Shown: one piece after another, positions 1 through 12,284 of the stretch
Numbering within the stretch: the stretch's first letter is position 1
Layout: every line of letters starts with the position of its first letter
Source: Cyrtodaria siliqua
Taxonomy: Eukaryota > Mollusca > Bivalvia > Adapedonta > Hiatellidae
NCBI GenBank assembly: GCA_037043455.1
Contig: JAWPHD010006808.1
Coordinates: 62,001 to 126,000 of the forward strand
Direction of reading: 5' to 3'
Length of the DNA stretch: 64,000 bases
The notes under the pieces: generated by a model
Databases searched by the model: none
Seen by the model: only the letters and a program-made list of their open reading frames with translations
Told to the model about the DNA's origin: nothing
Made by a program: the position numbers and the translations under genes

Positions 1-102
1 CATTCCCGGTGGTCAGATATCCGTAACGTTGGCCTTAAACATTCGACCCTAAACTGTAACGTCGATTGTGCCTGTTGTCAAACTCGTCCGATATTGTATT
101 GA
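1..102 (+). CDS. possible 3' end of a coding exon cut by the window edge
   Basis: Frame 1 is open from the first base to a TGA at 100-102 and gives 33 residues ending in a Cys-rich tail (C-x3-C-x-C-C, then QTRPILY). The composition looks more like protein than the AT-rich sequence after it. No family is recognised and nothing upstream is visible, so this may be chance or transposon debris. Confidence 0.2.
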   Translation, partial: HSRWSDIRNVGLKHSTLNCNVDCACCQTRPILY

Positions 103-192
103 AACATACTGTTCAAATCAAATTTGGTTAGTGTAAACTTATAATTTATTTTACATGGATTGTAACGAAAGCTCTTTGAACTTATTTTAATC

Positions 193-345
193 ACTCTCGA
201 TGTCTTCCTGGATAAAACCAGTACTAAACCACTGCAGATAAATTGTCTTGTTCAGAGACACATCGCATATGGTCATGGCGGTGATCGAACCCAGGACTTT
301 TCGATACTGGGTCCAACGCTCTACCACAAGACCAATTTGGTTGTG
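193..345 (-). mobile_element. tRNA-derived SINE, minus strand
   Basis: On the minus strand there is a tRNA-like head with an A-box-like TGGTAGAGCGTTGG and a B-box GGTTCGATCAC. It is followed by a body that includes 'tactggttttatccagga'. The copy at 34120-34290 has the same layout and shares the 'gtactggtt(t/c)ta(t/c)c(c)a' body. The head is internal to a repeat, so it is not called as a tRNA gene. Confidence 0.6.
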
Positions 346-469
346 AACGACTTAATAATGACTTAATTTATCTCTTGAACAAATAAGATACTCGTGTTTC
401 CACATAATCTAGGATTATAAATCAGTATCAGTAAATGTTTCGCAAGTTGTCAAATACATTCAAGGTCGG

Positions 470-631
470 ATTAATGACAATGACAATGACAATGACAATG
501 ATAATGATAATGACAATGACAATGGCAATGGCAATGACAATGGCAATGGCAATGATAATGACAATGACAATGGCAATGATAATGACAATGACAATGGCAA
601 TGATAATGACAATGACAATGGCAATGACACA
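470..631. repeat. (AATGAC/AATGGC/AATGAT)n microsatellite
   Basis: Hexamer repeats aatgac, aatggc and aatgat run without a break. They create spurious Met-Thr/Met-Ala and Leu-Ser reading frames that are not genes. Confidence 0.9.
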
Positions 632-721
632 ATTTTATTCAGTAATTTAGGCCTCCAGCCCATAATACAGATATTACAAATATATTGTAGTGAGCATTTT
701 AAAGTAACAGTGCGACATTAT

Positions 722-866
722 ATAAATATCACATCCCATGGAGGGTGATAGAACATATTGTCAACCCGAGATTGGTAATGTCCACCGAGGCTTTAGCCGA
801 GGTGGACATTACCACATCGAGGGTTGACAATATGTTCTATCACCCTCCATGGGATGTGATATTTAT
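722..866. mobile_element. near-perfect palindrome, MITE-like hairpin
   Basis: The arms begin ataaatatcacatccc and end gggatgtgatatttat. They pair over roughly 65-70 bp around a tiny centre (ggctttagcc). This is typical of a short foldback MITE. Confidence 0.7.
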
Positions 867-1680
867 TTTATTATACCAAACATCAAAATTCATTTAATCA
901 GCAATTATTTTTTATTAACAACAATGACGTTCTCCCTTGAACTGGGAAACCACCGTTCTATTTTTAGCACTTGAGGAAACCACCGTTCTTTTTTTAGAAG
1001 CACGAGATAATGTTTCATGCCATGAAACATTACCATGAAACATTACCAATTGTTGACTGATCGGGAATGGGGAAATTACATAGAGAATTTTGAGTGAGGT
1101 ATAATAAAAATACATAACATAGGTACATACATATACATGGAAAATACACTGTTCAACGTACATTATATATATGAGAATACGTCTTGTGTATTGCAATATC
1201 GTTACCTTATGGTATATTATTGATAGTTTGTAAAAACAGACGTCTTTTATTCAGTATTTCATACACATATTTGCATAGTCGTGACAGTTTATATGCATCG
1301 GTAGTTTTCATTAAATTATAGAATGTATTCATACTCGCACTGACAAAATTCATTTTATGCAAAAAATGATTTCGTAAATCTTCATAATACGAACATTGCA
1401 TGATTAAAACAAACATGCAAATCACATTTGTTAAAAACCATCAGAAGCGTTGATCTCGAGTAGCCCTTCTTATGATAAGATTACGTCAACACAATATTTC
1501 AAATCATTTTATCAATACAAGTTTTTGATTTTGTTTATTGAGTATTATTATAACACACCTATTACACTACACAACAGTGTATCAAAACTCTATCCAGGTG
1601 TTCAGGTTATATAATAATGTATATGTGCCAATTAAAGGTGTATGTTTATTAACATGAGTTAGTAACTCTTAATTCAATGC
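867..1680. other. AT-rich stretch, no gene seen
   Basis: A short inexact duplication (gaaaccaccgttct, about 948 and 974) and a direct repeat of 'catgaaacattacc' near 1020-1045 are the only structure. No supported exon, RNA gene or recognised element. Confidence 0.5.
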
Positions 1681-1805
1681 TCCATTTTTGGGGTTTGGCC
1701 TGGTTGGTTAAAGTCATTTATATTGTGTCTATAGAGTTTGGATTCTCAAAATATGTAAATTATATATATATACCTCGTCGTCGATAGGTTGACACGGTGT
1801 GCACA
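1681..1805 (+). repeat. dispersed repeat (copy 1 of 3)
   Basis: The stretch 'ttggggtttggcctggttgg' through 'tagagtttggattctcaaaa' to 'acctcgtcgtcgataggttg' recurs at 25725-25850 on the same strand. It recurs inverted and shorter at 37138-37235. It is an interspersed family of unknown class. Confidence 0.6.
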
Positions 1806-2220
1806 TGTTGTGAAATTTGCCTGTTGATGGCGTGGTAGAGTCTTTATCCTTTGCTGAGTGTTTTTAAATCGTTATATGTGCCTACTTTCTTCCATAGAAC
1901 TCCTTATATAGTACGTTACCTTATTATTTGTTTAAAGATGTATATACGTAGGCGCTCGATTGCCGGGGTTCGGCGAGTTTAAAAAGTTGTTTTAATTGTA
2001 AAGTGTTTACTTTTTAAAGCCGTTTGGTAAGTTATATTTCGATAATCAATTTAATTTCAATAATAGTATTCATGATTGAATATAACATATTGATATTTGG
2101 TCGTTTGCTATTGTCATTGTCAAAATTAATACAGTTTCGAATGGCAATTTTTGAGACGCTATCATTTGTAAATGGTGTTCATTCATTTCTCACCACTCTT
2201 CAGATACCATAACCCAATAT
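1806..2220. other. AT-rich stretch, no gene seen
   Basis: No exon with credible splice sites or protein-like composition is visible here. Confidence 0.4.
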
Positions 2221-2221
2221 T

Positions 2222-2290
2222 TGTATATAATGCCGCCCATCTCAATATAATGCCGCCCATCTCAATATAATGCCGCCCATCTCAATATAA
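2222..2290. repeat. 20-bp tandem repeat
   Basis: About three and a half copies of aatataatgccgcccatctc stand head to tail. Confidence 0.85.
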
Positions 2291-2697
2291 GACGAACATT
2301 TGTCCGCCCTTTAGCATTATTCAATTACAGGAGCAACTTTATTTATTAATATACTCGCATATATATTTTTTTTTCTGCAATACAATTAAAACATAAGCAT
2401 AGTACAGTGTAAACACAATAGCTAGGGACCAAATCCCAGGTATAAGAACTAAATATGGGTCTTTTGAAATGGTCCCCAAAAGTTTTTGAATCTGTAAGTG
2501 TAATTTGTTGGGGGTCTAAATGTTGGAAAAATTATTCGAACTTCTAATTTCTGAAATACTTCAATACAAATATATTTTAAATGTTTATTCTCATTATGTT
2601 GCTTACCCATTTAAGTGTAATGATACATTTCTATTAAATAATCAATCAATAAAGGCATAAATATGGGTCTTTTGGCAAAACATATATAAATAAATAA
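2291..2697. other. AT-rich stretch, no gene seen
   Basis: The only structure is a sentence-like repeat, 'aaatatgggtcttttg', at 2450 and 2660. A related phrase sits past the microsatellite near 3005. Confidence 0.4.
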
Positions 2698-2703
2698 TTA
2701 AAA

Positions 2704-2742
<39 letters not shown>

Positions 2743-2797
2743 AAATAAATGAATGAATGAATGAATGAATGAATGAATGAATGAATGAATGAATGAA

Positions 2798-2884
<87 letters not shown>

Positions 2885-2905
2885 AATCAATAAATCAATA
2901 ATCAG

Positions 2906-2995
<90 letters not shown>

Positions 2996-2998
2996 AGA
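2698..2998. repeat. (AAAT)n microsatellite with an (AATG)n block
   Basis: Long uninterrupted taaa/aaat tetramers flank a central gaat/aatg block at about 2750-2798. The Ile-Tyr-Leu-Phe reading frame on the minus strand is a product of the repeat. Confidence 0.95.
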
Positions 2999-3039
2999 GA
3001 TACATCTGGGTCTTTTGGTAAAACACAAAAACTGCGGAT

Positions 3040-5180
3040 TTCATCTAAGCCATCTTGGATGCGGTCTTGCGAGTAACATGACAGGTGCGGCCTGTATATC
3101 TATGGGTGTGTGTATATTGAAACCTGTGGTTTCTTTGTTTTGTACAAATGTGTAGTTATGGTCTTACGTGTAACATGACAAGTGCGACCTGAATCCGTGC
3201 GAGAATGGGTAATTTGAAGCCCGCTACTCTAGGTTCTTTACAATGGGTGGGTGTGTACTAACTTGTAACATTACAGGTATATCCTGCATCTGTATGAGTG
3301 TGGGCAACTTCAAGCCTTCTGACTCTATGTTCGTCTGTACAATACATGAGTATGGTCTTACGTGTAACATTACAGGTATGGTCTGTATGCGTACGAGTGT
3401 GAGCTACTTGAAGCGTGCTGACTATAAGTGTGTCTGTACAACACGTTGGTGTATATTTACCTGTATGGTATGATCTTTATCGGTATGAGTGTGAGTAAAT
3501 GAGAGACTTCTGACACTGTGTGGGTGTAACATAAGTGCCAGATGCCAGGTATGGATTGTATGAGTGATGGTGGCTTTAATATCACTGTATCAATGTTCTG
3601 TAAATTATATCGTGTAACATGATAGGTATGGCCTAAAATTGCCTAAGTATGGGCTATTTGAAGACTTCTGAAGCTATATTCTGTACAATACATGGGTGTA
3701 TACCTACCGTGCAAATTGACATGTATGGACTATATTTATACGAGTATGGGCTACTTGAAGCATTTTGACTCTATGTTCCATACAATACGTAGTGAGTGCT
3801 TACATACAACCTGACATGACTGGTAGCTATGGTCTGTATATATGTATATGTGTGGGTAACTTGAAGCCCACTGTCTCAATGTTGTGTCCAATGTGTGGTT
3901 GCGATCTTACATGTAACATGACAGGCATGGTCTGTATCTGTATGGGCATATGCAACTTGAAGCTTCTGCATCTGCAAGTGTATTCTTTGCAATACGTGGG
4001 TATATACTTAAGTGTAACACGACTATAATGGCATATATATGTATGCGTGTGGGTAGGAGCCCGCCTCCTCTTGGTTCTGTACAATATGTGGGTGTATACT
4101 TAAGCGTTACATTATATTTATGGTCTGTAACTGTTTGGGTGTGGGCAGCTTTAAACCTTCTGCATTTATGTTCTGTACTATTTGGCTCTATAATTACGTG
4201 CAACATGACTGTATACTTGTGGCTAGCTTGAAGCCCACTGCCTCTACATTTTCTGTACATTACGTGTGTGTGTGTGCGCAACCTAAAACCTTAGACATGC
4301 ATCTTTGTTCCGTACAATACATGGGTATGCTTAACAGTTACATGACAGGTATTGCTTTTATCTGTTTGAATATGGGCGACTTGTAACTTGAAGCCCACTG
4401 CCTCTTTGGCCATTATCTGTACGAGTGTGGGTAGTTTAAAAGCCCACTGCCTCTTTGGCCATTATCTGTACGAGTGTGGGTAGTTTAAAGCCCGCTGCCT
4501 CTACGTTATGTACACTATGTGGGTGTGTGCAACTTGATGCCTTCGGCATCTAATATGTTCGTATGTGTTAACATGATATGTATGGCGTGTATCTATGTAG
4601 GTGCGAGCAACTTGAAGCTCACTGCCTCTTTGTTTCGTACAATACGTGAGTATATGCATATGTGCTACTTATAGGTATGGCCTATATCTGTTTGAGTTAG
4701 GGCAACTTGAAGCTGACAGTTACTATTTTCTTTTGAACAATACGTGGGTATATACTTTCTTGTAAAAAGACAGTTATGACCGGTATTTGAATGAGTGTGG
4801 GTAACTTGAAGCACACTGCCTCTGCGTTCTGTACAATACGTATAGGTGTGGGCAACTTGAAGCTTTCTGCATTTATGTTCCTAGCAATACGTAGGCATTC
4901 TTACGTGTTAACATGACAGGTATGGCTGCTTGGGTGTGGTTAAGTTGAAGCACATTGCTTCTGTGTTACATACAATACATTGGGTATATCCGTACATGTA
5001 ATATGAAAGGCAATGGCCTGTATCTCTATGGGAGTGGGTACTTTGAGCCCTCTACCTCTATTTCCTAAACACTCTTACGTGTTACATAAGTATGGCATGT
5101 ATGAGACTGTAAGGATGTGGGCAGCCTGAAGCCCGCTGTCCCTATGTTCTGTATATATGTGGGTGGATATGTATCATAAT
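3040..5180. repeat. degenerate satellite, about 95-105 bp period
   Basis: A unit built from 'gtgtaacatgacaggtatgg', 'ctgtatctgtatgagtgtgg', 'gcaacttgaagcccactgcc' and 'tctatgttctgtacaatacg' recurs about twenty times with many point changes and small indels. Several overlapping short frames exist in both directions and none is conserved, so the array looks non-coding and old. Confidence 0.85.
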
Positions 5181-5199
5181 GCAGTCTGGAAGAATGACG

Positions 5200-5740
5200 T
5201 TTAACGTTAAATAGGAGTCTTCACCTTAACAAAAAATAACATTTATTATATTATAGAAGAGCTTAAATCTAAACTAAAAAATAAAATAACATTTCCGTGT
5301 AAATGGTCTTTGCATTCAGCCATAATTAAGAATAGATCGCTATATTTAACCATTTGGATGTGGGCCATTTTGAAATGTGCTAAACATAGTAACATGGTGA
5401 TGGGTGCGGGGTGAGGGTTGAGGGTGTTGACATTTATGATATTACAGAGGAGCTTAAATCTAAGCCAAACAATAAAACATTTATGTGTAAAATGTTTTGC
5501 GTTAAGTCATAATTAAGAATATATTGCTATATATAAGCATTTGGATGGCGGTCATTTTGCAATGTGCTAAAAATAGTTAACATGGGGGGAGGGGGGAATT
5601 TAATATATTATAGAGATGCTTACATCTAAGCCAAAAAATAAAATAAAACTTTTCTGTGTAAATCTTCTTTGGGTTAAGACATAAGAAAGAATAATTGCTA
5701 TCTTGAAGCATTTGGAAATGTGCTAAAAGCAGTAACAGAA
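5200..5740. repeat. three degenerate copies of a ~190-bp tandem unit
   Basis: Recurring landmarks in order are 'atattatagaagagcttaaatct', 'ccataattaagaata', 'gctatatttaaccatttgga' and 'ttttgaaatgtgctaaa'. They occur near 5250, 5450 and 5615. Low-complexity G-rich spacers separate the copies. Confidence 0.75.
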
Positions 5741-6380
5741 TGACCTGTGACCTTGGGGACCCTTTTCTATTTTCAAGTTAGACTACCAACTACTATCACA
5801 GAAAGTTTGGTGCTTTTGTCCACTGTGTCTACATTCGACCATTTTGATCCCTAGCTACAATATCTAAAATCAATTTAAAACAAAACGTGTATTCAGAAAA
5901 GAAAGCTTGTGTTAGTCGGTGTATGCGTGCGTGCGTGCGTGATTCGAAGGTTTATAGTCTCTCCTGCATATCAAATGATGGAGAATCCCAAATATTGGCC
6001 TTTATGTGTTGTCTTATATGGGTGTCTTTATGTGTTGACTAATGTCGGTGCATCGGGTTTAAGTCTCGAAGGACTAGTAAAGTGGGAAATACGTTTTAAA
6101 TATTTTGATAATTAATCCAGATTTTGACCTGGCTGGGACAGAACGCGCGAATCTTGGGTTACTAAACCGTGGTGTTAACGATTATACACCACGGCTATAT
6201 CTATGAGGATGACATGTTGTTGTTTCTAAGATGTTACCTCCCTGCGTCAAATAACCGTACATGCGTCCTAGAGGAAGAGATACAATAGAGTCTGGACAGT
6301 GTTGATGAGTGTGTTGGCTGATCTCATGCTGCTGTTAATTCGATTCAATTGTTTGTATGTAGATGTTTGTCGCTGACGTT
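5741..6380. other. no gene recognised; short hairpin at 6167-6194
   Basis: There is a (gcgt)n run near 5925. A small perfect inverted repeat, ccgtggtgt...acaccacgg, lies at 6167-6175 and 6186-6194. No exon could be supported. Confidence 0.4.
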
Positions 6381-6626
6381 CTATGTTGATTTTGCTGTCG
6401 TGGTGAGGTGCTGGGCCTTGACTACATCCGCTAATGGTGATACTGTATATCCTATCGCTACGTTTGGGCTGGTATTGGTGACGAACCCTTTTAACGTCAT
6501 GGTAGACCCATGAGCCGCTTGTGCCAACTGCCGTCCGGACATCTTATCTTCCCCACGTAGAATACGCTGTGGCACTGGGACGGCAGCAGATGGTACATGC
6601 CGTGACGGGAGCACAGTGGTCGACAT
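6381..6626 (-). CDS. unrecognised 81-residue open frame in a GC-rich island
   Basis: The sequence here is clearly richer in C and G than its surroundings. The minus strand stays open for 81 codons with ordinary, non-repetitive amino-acid use (for example SGRQLAQAAHGSTMTLKG followed by FVTNTSPNVAIGYTVSPL) and ends with TAG. No signal peptide, domain or convincing splice sites are seen. It could be an exon of an unknown gene, part of an old transposon, or a CpG-rich regulatory island near the Tctex1 gene. Confidence 0.25.
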   Translation of the reverse strand: MSTTVLPSRHVPSAAVPVPQRILRGEDKMSGRQLAQAAHGSTMTLKGFVTNTSPNVAIGYTVSPLADVVKAQHLTTTAKST

Positions 6627-6719
6627 CGGTATTAGTCACACAGCACCCGACCCTCATCACTCGAATAAAGTTGGTCAGGAGCCTTTTTTTTTCTCGTATT
6701 TTCGATTAGACACACCAGT

Positions 6720-8345
6720 GATTTTGTTATTGATTTAAAAGATAATTTGTGCTATTACTATTTACCAACTTGTATTAACATTTTCCAAAGTTAGGTACGT
6801 ACTTTAAACGATATTGTTACGACTGCATCACATACATTTACGCAATGCTAATATCTCAATAGACCAGGGTCAACAAGAATGCAAACTTAGACTATAGGAG
6901 GCTCCTGGGGTCAATCAGCCACGCTATTGATTGACATTAAGTTGATATAAACAGACGTGTCATAGTACCTTAATTAACACCATATCTGTTGTTACATGCT
7001 TCTAATCCGCTTATATCATAAGATCTGATAATTGTTTTTGTCACCTTTGCGAACTTGACAGGCGTCGTAACTGATGTATTCAAACTATAATTTTGCTTTA
7101 ATGCCATTTGCAGACTTGTGTTTTGATAAATGACAATTTCTATACAGTTTCAAACGAAAGTGCAAAAAGAGGAAATAGGAAGTTTCTCATCTCTGTGTTA
7201 AGACGACTGACAATTTATGTCATTCCTTCTGTCCACGAAGACATTTAACAGCTCTTGTTGCATTGTGTGTTTTACATTTACCAAAACATAATTTGAAAAT
7301 CGACACTTTTTGTGCTTTAAAAATGGCCTCGCTTTGATTAAGAGTGACATCGTTATAGTCCAAATATGTAAACACATGTATAGCTACAGAAAAATGAGAA
7401 ACCATTATTGACTATAAAGCCTCATCTTGTGATAAGGTATGTATAAGATATAATAGACAATGTAAAGGCAAGATTTAACATTATTTGAATGAGGAAAACC
7501 GTCGTGTTTCCACAGGTGTAATCAAAAGATGCCAACGTATCATGTATAGTGTATACTTCTAACGCTTTTAAGTCCCTCCGCCGAATGAATAATTCCATAA
7601 TGGCATGGTTCATTTAAGGGTGGACTAATCTAGTTGAGTGTATCGTTACGTGGTCGGTTGTTTGTAATAGAATTAACTATTTATGAAATGAAAAACAGAA
7701 GACAATTGTTTGTGCATGTTTTCAACCAAGAGTTTCTCTTTGTTGAACTGTCTAATAAATAGTCATCAGTGTCATATCACCACCACTTGTATTGACATCG
7801 CCATAGTTGTAGTTGTCTATCAAAGAACCCCTTCCCCTACACACACACCCCAACCCCACAAGCCCCCACCTCGTTTGGCTTCCGGTCAAGAATGGGGCCA
7901 ATGCTTATCCAGGCAGAGGAGTAAACTTGTCCCCCGATTTCATGTTCATTTTGTCACTTTTGACATGTTCTTCATCATCTCTGTATTGTTTCAAGTGCTG
8001 CTTGAGTGCTGTCATAAAACAATGAGTGGAGTGTTTACGACATAATTTGCAACTCTGCAGTTCTGCGCGTGAGAAGGTTCTATGCACATGTTGTTCTTTT
8101 TATCTCAATGTAAATGGAGGGTGGGCCTGGAATTTTTCATTCCTTTTGGCGCCATATAAACGTTTTGTGTTGGTGCGCCGTAAAATCCAATTATATCCTT
8201 CTTAGAGAACATTTAATCACCCATAGAAATGTTATAAACATACATATATATGTATATATATATATTGTATGCTTTGCATTATAAAAGATTTTACTTTGTT
8301 TTATAGAAAGGTTATCTATGATATTTCTTTATTTTATAATTTAAG
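6720..8345. other. upstream or intronic DNA of the Tctex1 gene, no further exon identified
   Basis: The coding exon at 8346 begins in mid-frame, so earlier exons of that gene must lie 5' of it, here or outside the window. I could not pick one out. Features are a C-rich run (7830-7870) and an AT dinucleotide run (8243-8266). Confidence 0.4.
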
Positions 8346-8957
8346 GCTACGCACTCGGTTGGTGTACCTAGCAGACGGAAGGCATCCGTGGTCAGCATCT
8401 CAGAGAAAGATATCCCGGAGAAATTTCCCGCTCTGTCGGAAAGGCGTCAGTCCATCATGTCGTCAACTGCCCCACCGGACGGGCACCCGAACCTACTTCG
8501 GCGACGCAGCACGTTCAGGAGTATCACGCAAAGCATTCTCACACTTCGAAGAATGACTGCTCCAAAGATAAAGCCGATAGACATGACACCGAAAGTGAAA
8601 TACGAAAACACGTACAAGATGGCTCCTGACAAGGGGAAGCATTTCGGCTTCGACAAGATTTCACAGGCCGTGGAACTGTTACTGAAAAAAGAGATAGGGA
8701 ACAAGGAATACCATGAAGTGATATGTGGCAAAATGGCACTGGACCTGTCAAATAAAGTAAAAGACGAAGTCAAGGAAATGGAATTTCCGCGATACAAAAT
8801 AATATCTCAAGTCTTAATTGGTCAAATAAAGGACCAAGGTATCGAAGCGGCAAGCAGATGTATCTGGGACCCAAACACGGACAACTACGCGTGCGTATCG
8901 TACAAGAATGAAACTATCTTCGCTGTTGCAATGATATATGGCGTTTATTTAGAATGA
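8346..8957 (+). CDS. Tctex1/DYNLT-family dynein light chain, terminal exon
   Basis: This exon encodes 203 residues and then TGA. Residues about 86-203 match the Tctex-1 domain. Seen are the conserved start (YENTYKMAPDKGKHF), the helix with LSNKVKDEVKEM, the strand FPRYKIISQVLIGQ, and the hallmark ending SRCIWDPNTDNYACVSY then FAVAMIYGVYLE. In this family the domain dimerises and binds dynein intermediate chain and cargo. Tctex1-domain relatives with a long N-terminal tail often serve axonemal or ciliary complexes. Here the first ~85 residues are basic and Ser-rich (SERRQSIMSS, LLRRRSTFRS), as expected for such a tail. The start was set at the acceptor ...ataatttaag|GCT because the frame stays open to that point and no ATG precedes the domain near it. 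Acceptors at 8371 and 8374 are alternatives. Earlier exons are not identified, so the protein is N-terminally incomplete. Confidence 0.85.
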   Translation, partial: ATHSVGVPSRRKASVVSISEKDIPEKFPALSERRQSIMSSTAPPDGHPNLLRRRSTFRSITQSILTLRRMTAPKIKPIDMTPKVKYENTYKMAPDKGKHFGFDKISQAVELLLKKEIGNKEYHEVICGKMALDLSNKVKDEVKEMEFPRYKIISQVLIGQIKDQGIEAASRCIWDPNTDNYACVSYKNETIFAVAMIYGVYLE

Positions 8958-9068
8958 ATCTCGTGCTTTGTGCACGGGCAACTTTAAGTTAAATGATGGG
9001 GAAATTTCTATTTTGTGAAAACTGGTACATACTCCTTTAAATCGAAAATGAACACGAACTTATCTGAA

Positions 9069-9133
9069 TATGTTGTTTTTATTGTTGTTGTTGTTGTTGT
9101 TGTTTTTGTTGTTGTTGTTGTTGTTGTTGTTGC
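9069..9133. repeat. (TTG)n microsatellite
   Basis: Runs of gtt/ttg triplets just 3' of the Tctex1 exon. Confidence 0.9.
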
Positions 9134-9417
9134 CATTAACCTTACTAGTATGTATTACTCAAATCTCATTCTATAATTAACTTCAGACTGAAAGAGACAC
9201 ACGTCAATCTTGTTTTTGTGTTGTTTTCGTTTTTTTCTATTTACGTAACTTGCATATTTTGCAGGTGATTATTAATACTCTGATCTGCTCAACGCCAACT
9301 GTTTTTGCACATTAATATTTGTTGATTATAGTGCATTAATAATATATTTAGGTCTTTTAAAATTGTGTTAGATCTACCTTTTATTTAAGTATTTGCAAGC
9401 AGTAGTTACAATTGAAT

Positions 9418-9680
9418 TGAATTGGATTGTATAGTCGCACCAACAGCTAAGGTCATATGGCGACTTTCCAGCTTCCATTGGTGGAGGAAGACCCCAGGTG
9501 CCCCTTCGGGCAATTTTCGTGCACGGGCGGGCACCTTGGTAGAACTACCGACGTTCCGTAAGCCAGCTGGATAGCTTCCTCACATAAAGATTCCTAGGCC
9601 CCTGAGGGATCGAACCTACAGCGGTGAGGGGCAATTGATTTCAAGTCAGAGACGTTAACCACTCGGCCACGGACGCCCCT
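9418..9680 (-). mobile_element. tRNA-derived SINE with Ser/Leu-like head
   Basis: Read on the minus strand, the head starts at about 9678 with ggggcgtccgtggccgagtg (A box). It has a long variable arm and a B box, GGTTCGATCCC. The body, with 'gaagctatccagctggctta' and 'aggtgcccgcccgtgcacg', resembles the conserved central domain of widespread mollusc SINEs. The 3' end is at 'attgaattgaattggattg'. Confidence 0.75.
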
Positions 9681-9753
9681 TCAGTAGTTACAATGATACT
9701 GGATTAATACAACCGAGATTCGGATTTTAAATAGAGGATCTTACATGAGTACT

Positions 9754-9865
9754 CATTCATTATTGAATTTATTAAACGAGTTGGCAAAATAATATAATGC
9801 GAGGCCCTTGCCGAGCATTATATCATTTTTGCTAACGAGTTTATTATTAAATTCAATAATGAATG
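9754..9865. mobile_element. palindromic MITE-like hairpin
   Basis: The left arm starts cattcattattgaattta and the right arm ends aaattcaataatgaatg. Pairing continues inward through 'aaacgag' and 'ataatataatgc'. Confidence 0.6.
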
Positions 9866-10289
9866 GGAACGAAAGTTAGATTCTATTAATCACATAACTC
9901 ATATATCGACTTTTATTGCATTTTACCTGTCGCTTTAACACGCGAAACCGACATAAACCGTGGGAATTGAATCATAGACATTATCGATTTTTTTTGACAG
10001 CTCATACTAGGCTTATTTGCACACTTATCAGTAGGAACGCAGCCCTATGGCGTAGGAATATTTATCAAACAAGGTCACGTGATAAAATCGATAACAAAAT
10101 GACATTATCGGGAAAATTGTCACTGGTCAGATTTCTTCACCTGTTATTTATAAACTGTGATTATAACAAAACACAATCACAGATCGTTGTTAAAGTAATA
10201 ATATTCACAAACTACATTGGTCGAACATAATTGGTGTACACTTCATGTAATTCCCATTAATAGTTAAAGGTATTTTTCAAAGGGATGAA

Positions 10290-11900
10290 TTTAGGTTATT
10301 TTAAGGTTTAAATTGCCAAAAATGCGCTTTTAAATCAAAATCGATTTATTTCGTCATTTTAGAAGCGAGAATAAAAACAAATGCATGTACGCGTAGATAA
10401 ATCTTTCCTCTGTCCATATGCAAATTTTTAATGAAATCGGAGGCAAGTACTTTTTTTTTCCCAAAATTAACTAACATGACCCACGGACGCAAAGACGGCA
10501 TAATGCATATACATTTACAGACGCGACCGGGTACACAAGAAATGAAATAATTCCATTATTTCAATACATATATTTCAAATGTATGTATCCATGCATTCCA
10601 GATTAAATTTCTGATCTATACATGCTTTTGGTTTATGCCGGAGTGCTCAGAATAGGTTTTAACAAACCAAATTGTAGCGGTACGTCGGGAAAGGAAATGA
10701 GGATAGTGAAAATATATGTTGCGGTGCTAATTTTCTGAATCCGAAAAAAATGCAAAAAAAATGAAGTTTTAACAGCGAGAATGATTTTTTTTTCCTGAAA
10801 GTGTTCATTGACATGTCTACTAATAAAAACCCAAAATTTAAAGTCAATCAGAAAAAAGTACTTTTTTTTCCCCAAAATTAACAAAGTACACCGTGTTCGC
10901 TAAAATATGAACAATCGCCTTTCGAAGTTAATGTACACGCGGGATATAAAACCATGAAATTGTGAAATCCTTTTTAAGAGATATATTGATTTCAACATTG
11001 TTCTGTATTTAATAAGTTATTAGAGTAGAATGTTCACAGTTTTTATCAAGGACACCATTACGGTAGTATCCCTGCAACCCCACCCCTCATTCCACCCCCA
11101 CCACCCTCCATACCGTATTGATTAAGTTGTATATAGCTGCGAATGCGCAGTTTTAATCAAATTCGGTTTATTTCATCATTTTAGAAGCGAGAGAAAAAAA
11201 CAGAAGCATGTACGCATAAATACATCTTTCCTCTGTAGATATGTAAAATATAAAAAAAATCGGAGGCAAGTACTTTTTTCCCCCGAAAATTAACGAAGTA
11301 CACCGTAATCGTTAAAATACGCCGAATCGACGTTCCAAATCGAAGTTCGCACGGAATAAAATTGTGGAATTATGAATTCATTTATAAAGATAAATCGATT
11401 TCAGCATTCTTCAGTAGTTGTTATATTATTGATGTAGTATGTTCACAGTATTTATGAGAGCAACATTACGGTAGTATCCCTCCAACCCCGTGGGCTTCCC
11501 CCCTCCAACCCGTACACACAATACGTTGTGTATTGCTGAGAATGCGCCTTTTATTCAAATCGATTTATTTCGTCATTTTAGAAGCGAGCATAATAACAAA
11601 ATCATATAGATACATCTCTCCTCTGTATATATGCAGAATTTCAATAAACGGAGACAAGTACTAATTAAGAATTTAAGTAACAGGACCGTCCGACCCAAAG
11701 ACGGCAACATTCATATTCATTAAGGAAAGATGTATGTGTCCATGTATTTTACACTAAATTTTTGATCTATACATGCTTTCGGTTTATGTCAGAGTGGCCA
11801 ATTTATTTTAACAAACAATGTTGCAACGGTATATCGGAAAATGAAATCATGATGGCGGCAACATACGTTGCAGAGTTAATTTTCGAAATCAGAAAAAGCG
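10290..11900. repeat. degenerate ~400-bp repeats, several copies
   Basis: The phrase 'atttcgtcattttagaagcg' occurs near 10345, 11170 and 11568. 'gatctatacatgctttnggt' occurs near 10613 and 11766. 'gttcacagtttttatcaagg' with 'attacggtagtatccct' occurs near 11030 and 11440. The order and spacing suggest tandem amplification followed by heavy decay. No gene seen. Confidence 0.65.
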
Positions 11901-12284
11901 ATAAACTAATATAAGTTTAACAGGCAGAAAGAATTATATTCTTTTAACTGTTCGTTTAAAACTGAGGGGGCGACTCGAGTTTTAAAGAAAGCAAGATTGG
12001 CATGTGTCCCTTTAACCAAGTAAATAAATGACTGACGAGTAACAGACATGCTACTGTCAGTCACAAACATGATTTTGTGTAGACTCGAAGATTTCATAAT
12101 ATAAACGTGGACATGACATTGTGTCAATGGAGCACTTGCCAGATTTGTGGTGTTGTGAAACACTGTACTCGTGAATCCAAAAAGTGCGGGTCGTTTATAT
12201 TTATAGGGCATATATAGTTTTATTATATAACCTATAAATAGACGCGTTTTCATTGGCTAAAAAGTAATTTTTTAGAAAAAATAT

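Noticed and set aside
2642..3028. Ile-Tyr-Leu-Phe-rich frames (also near 34581-34965 and 53695-53930)
   Set aside because: Translations of AAAT/TTTA microsatellites.
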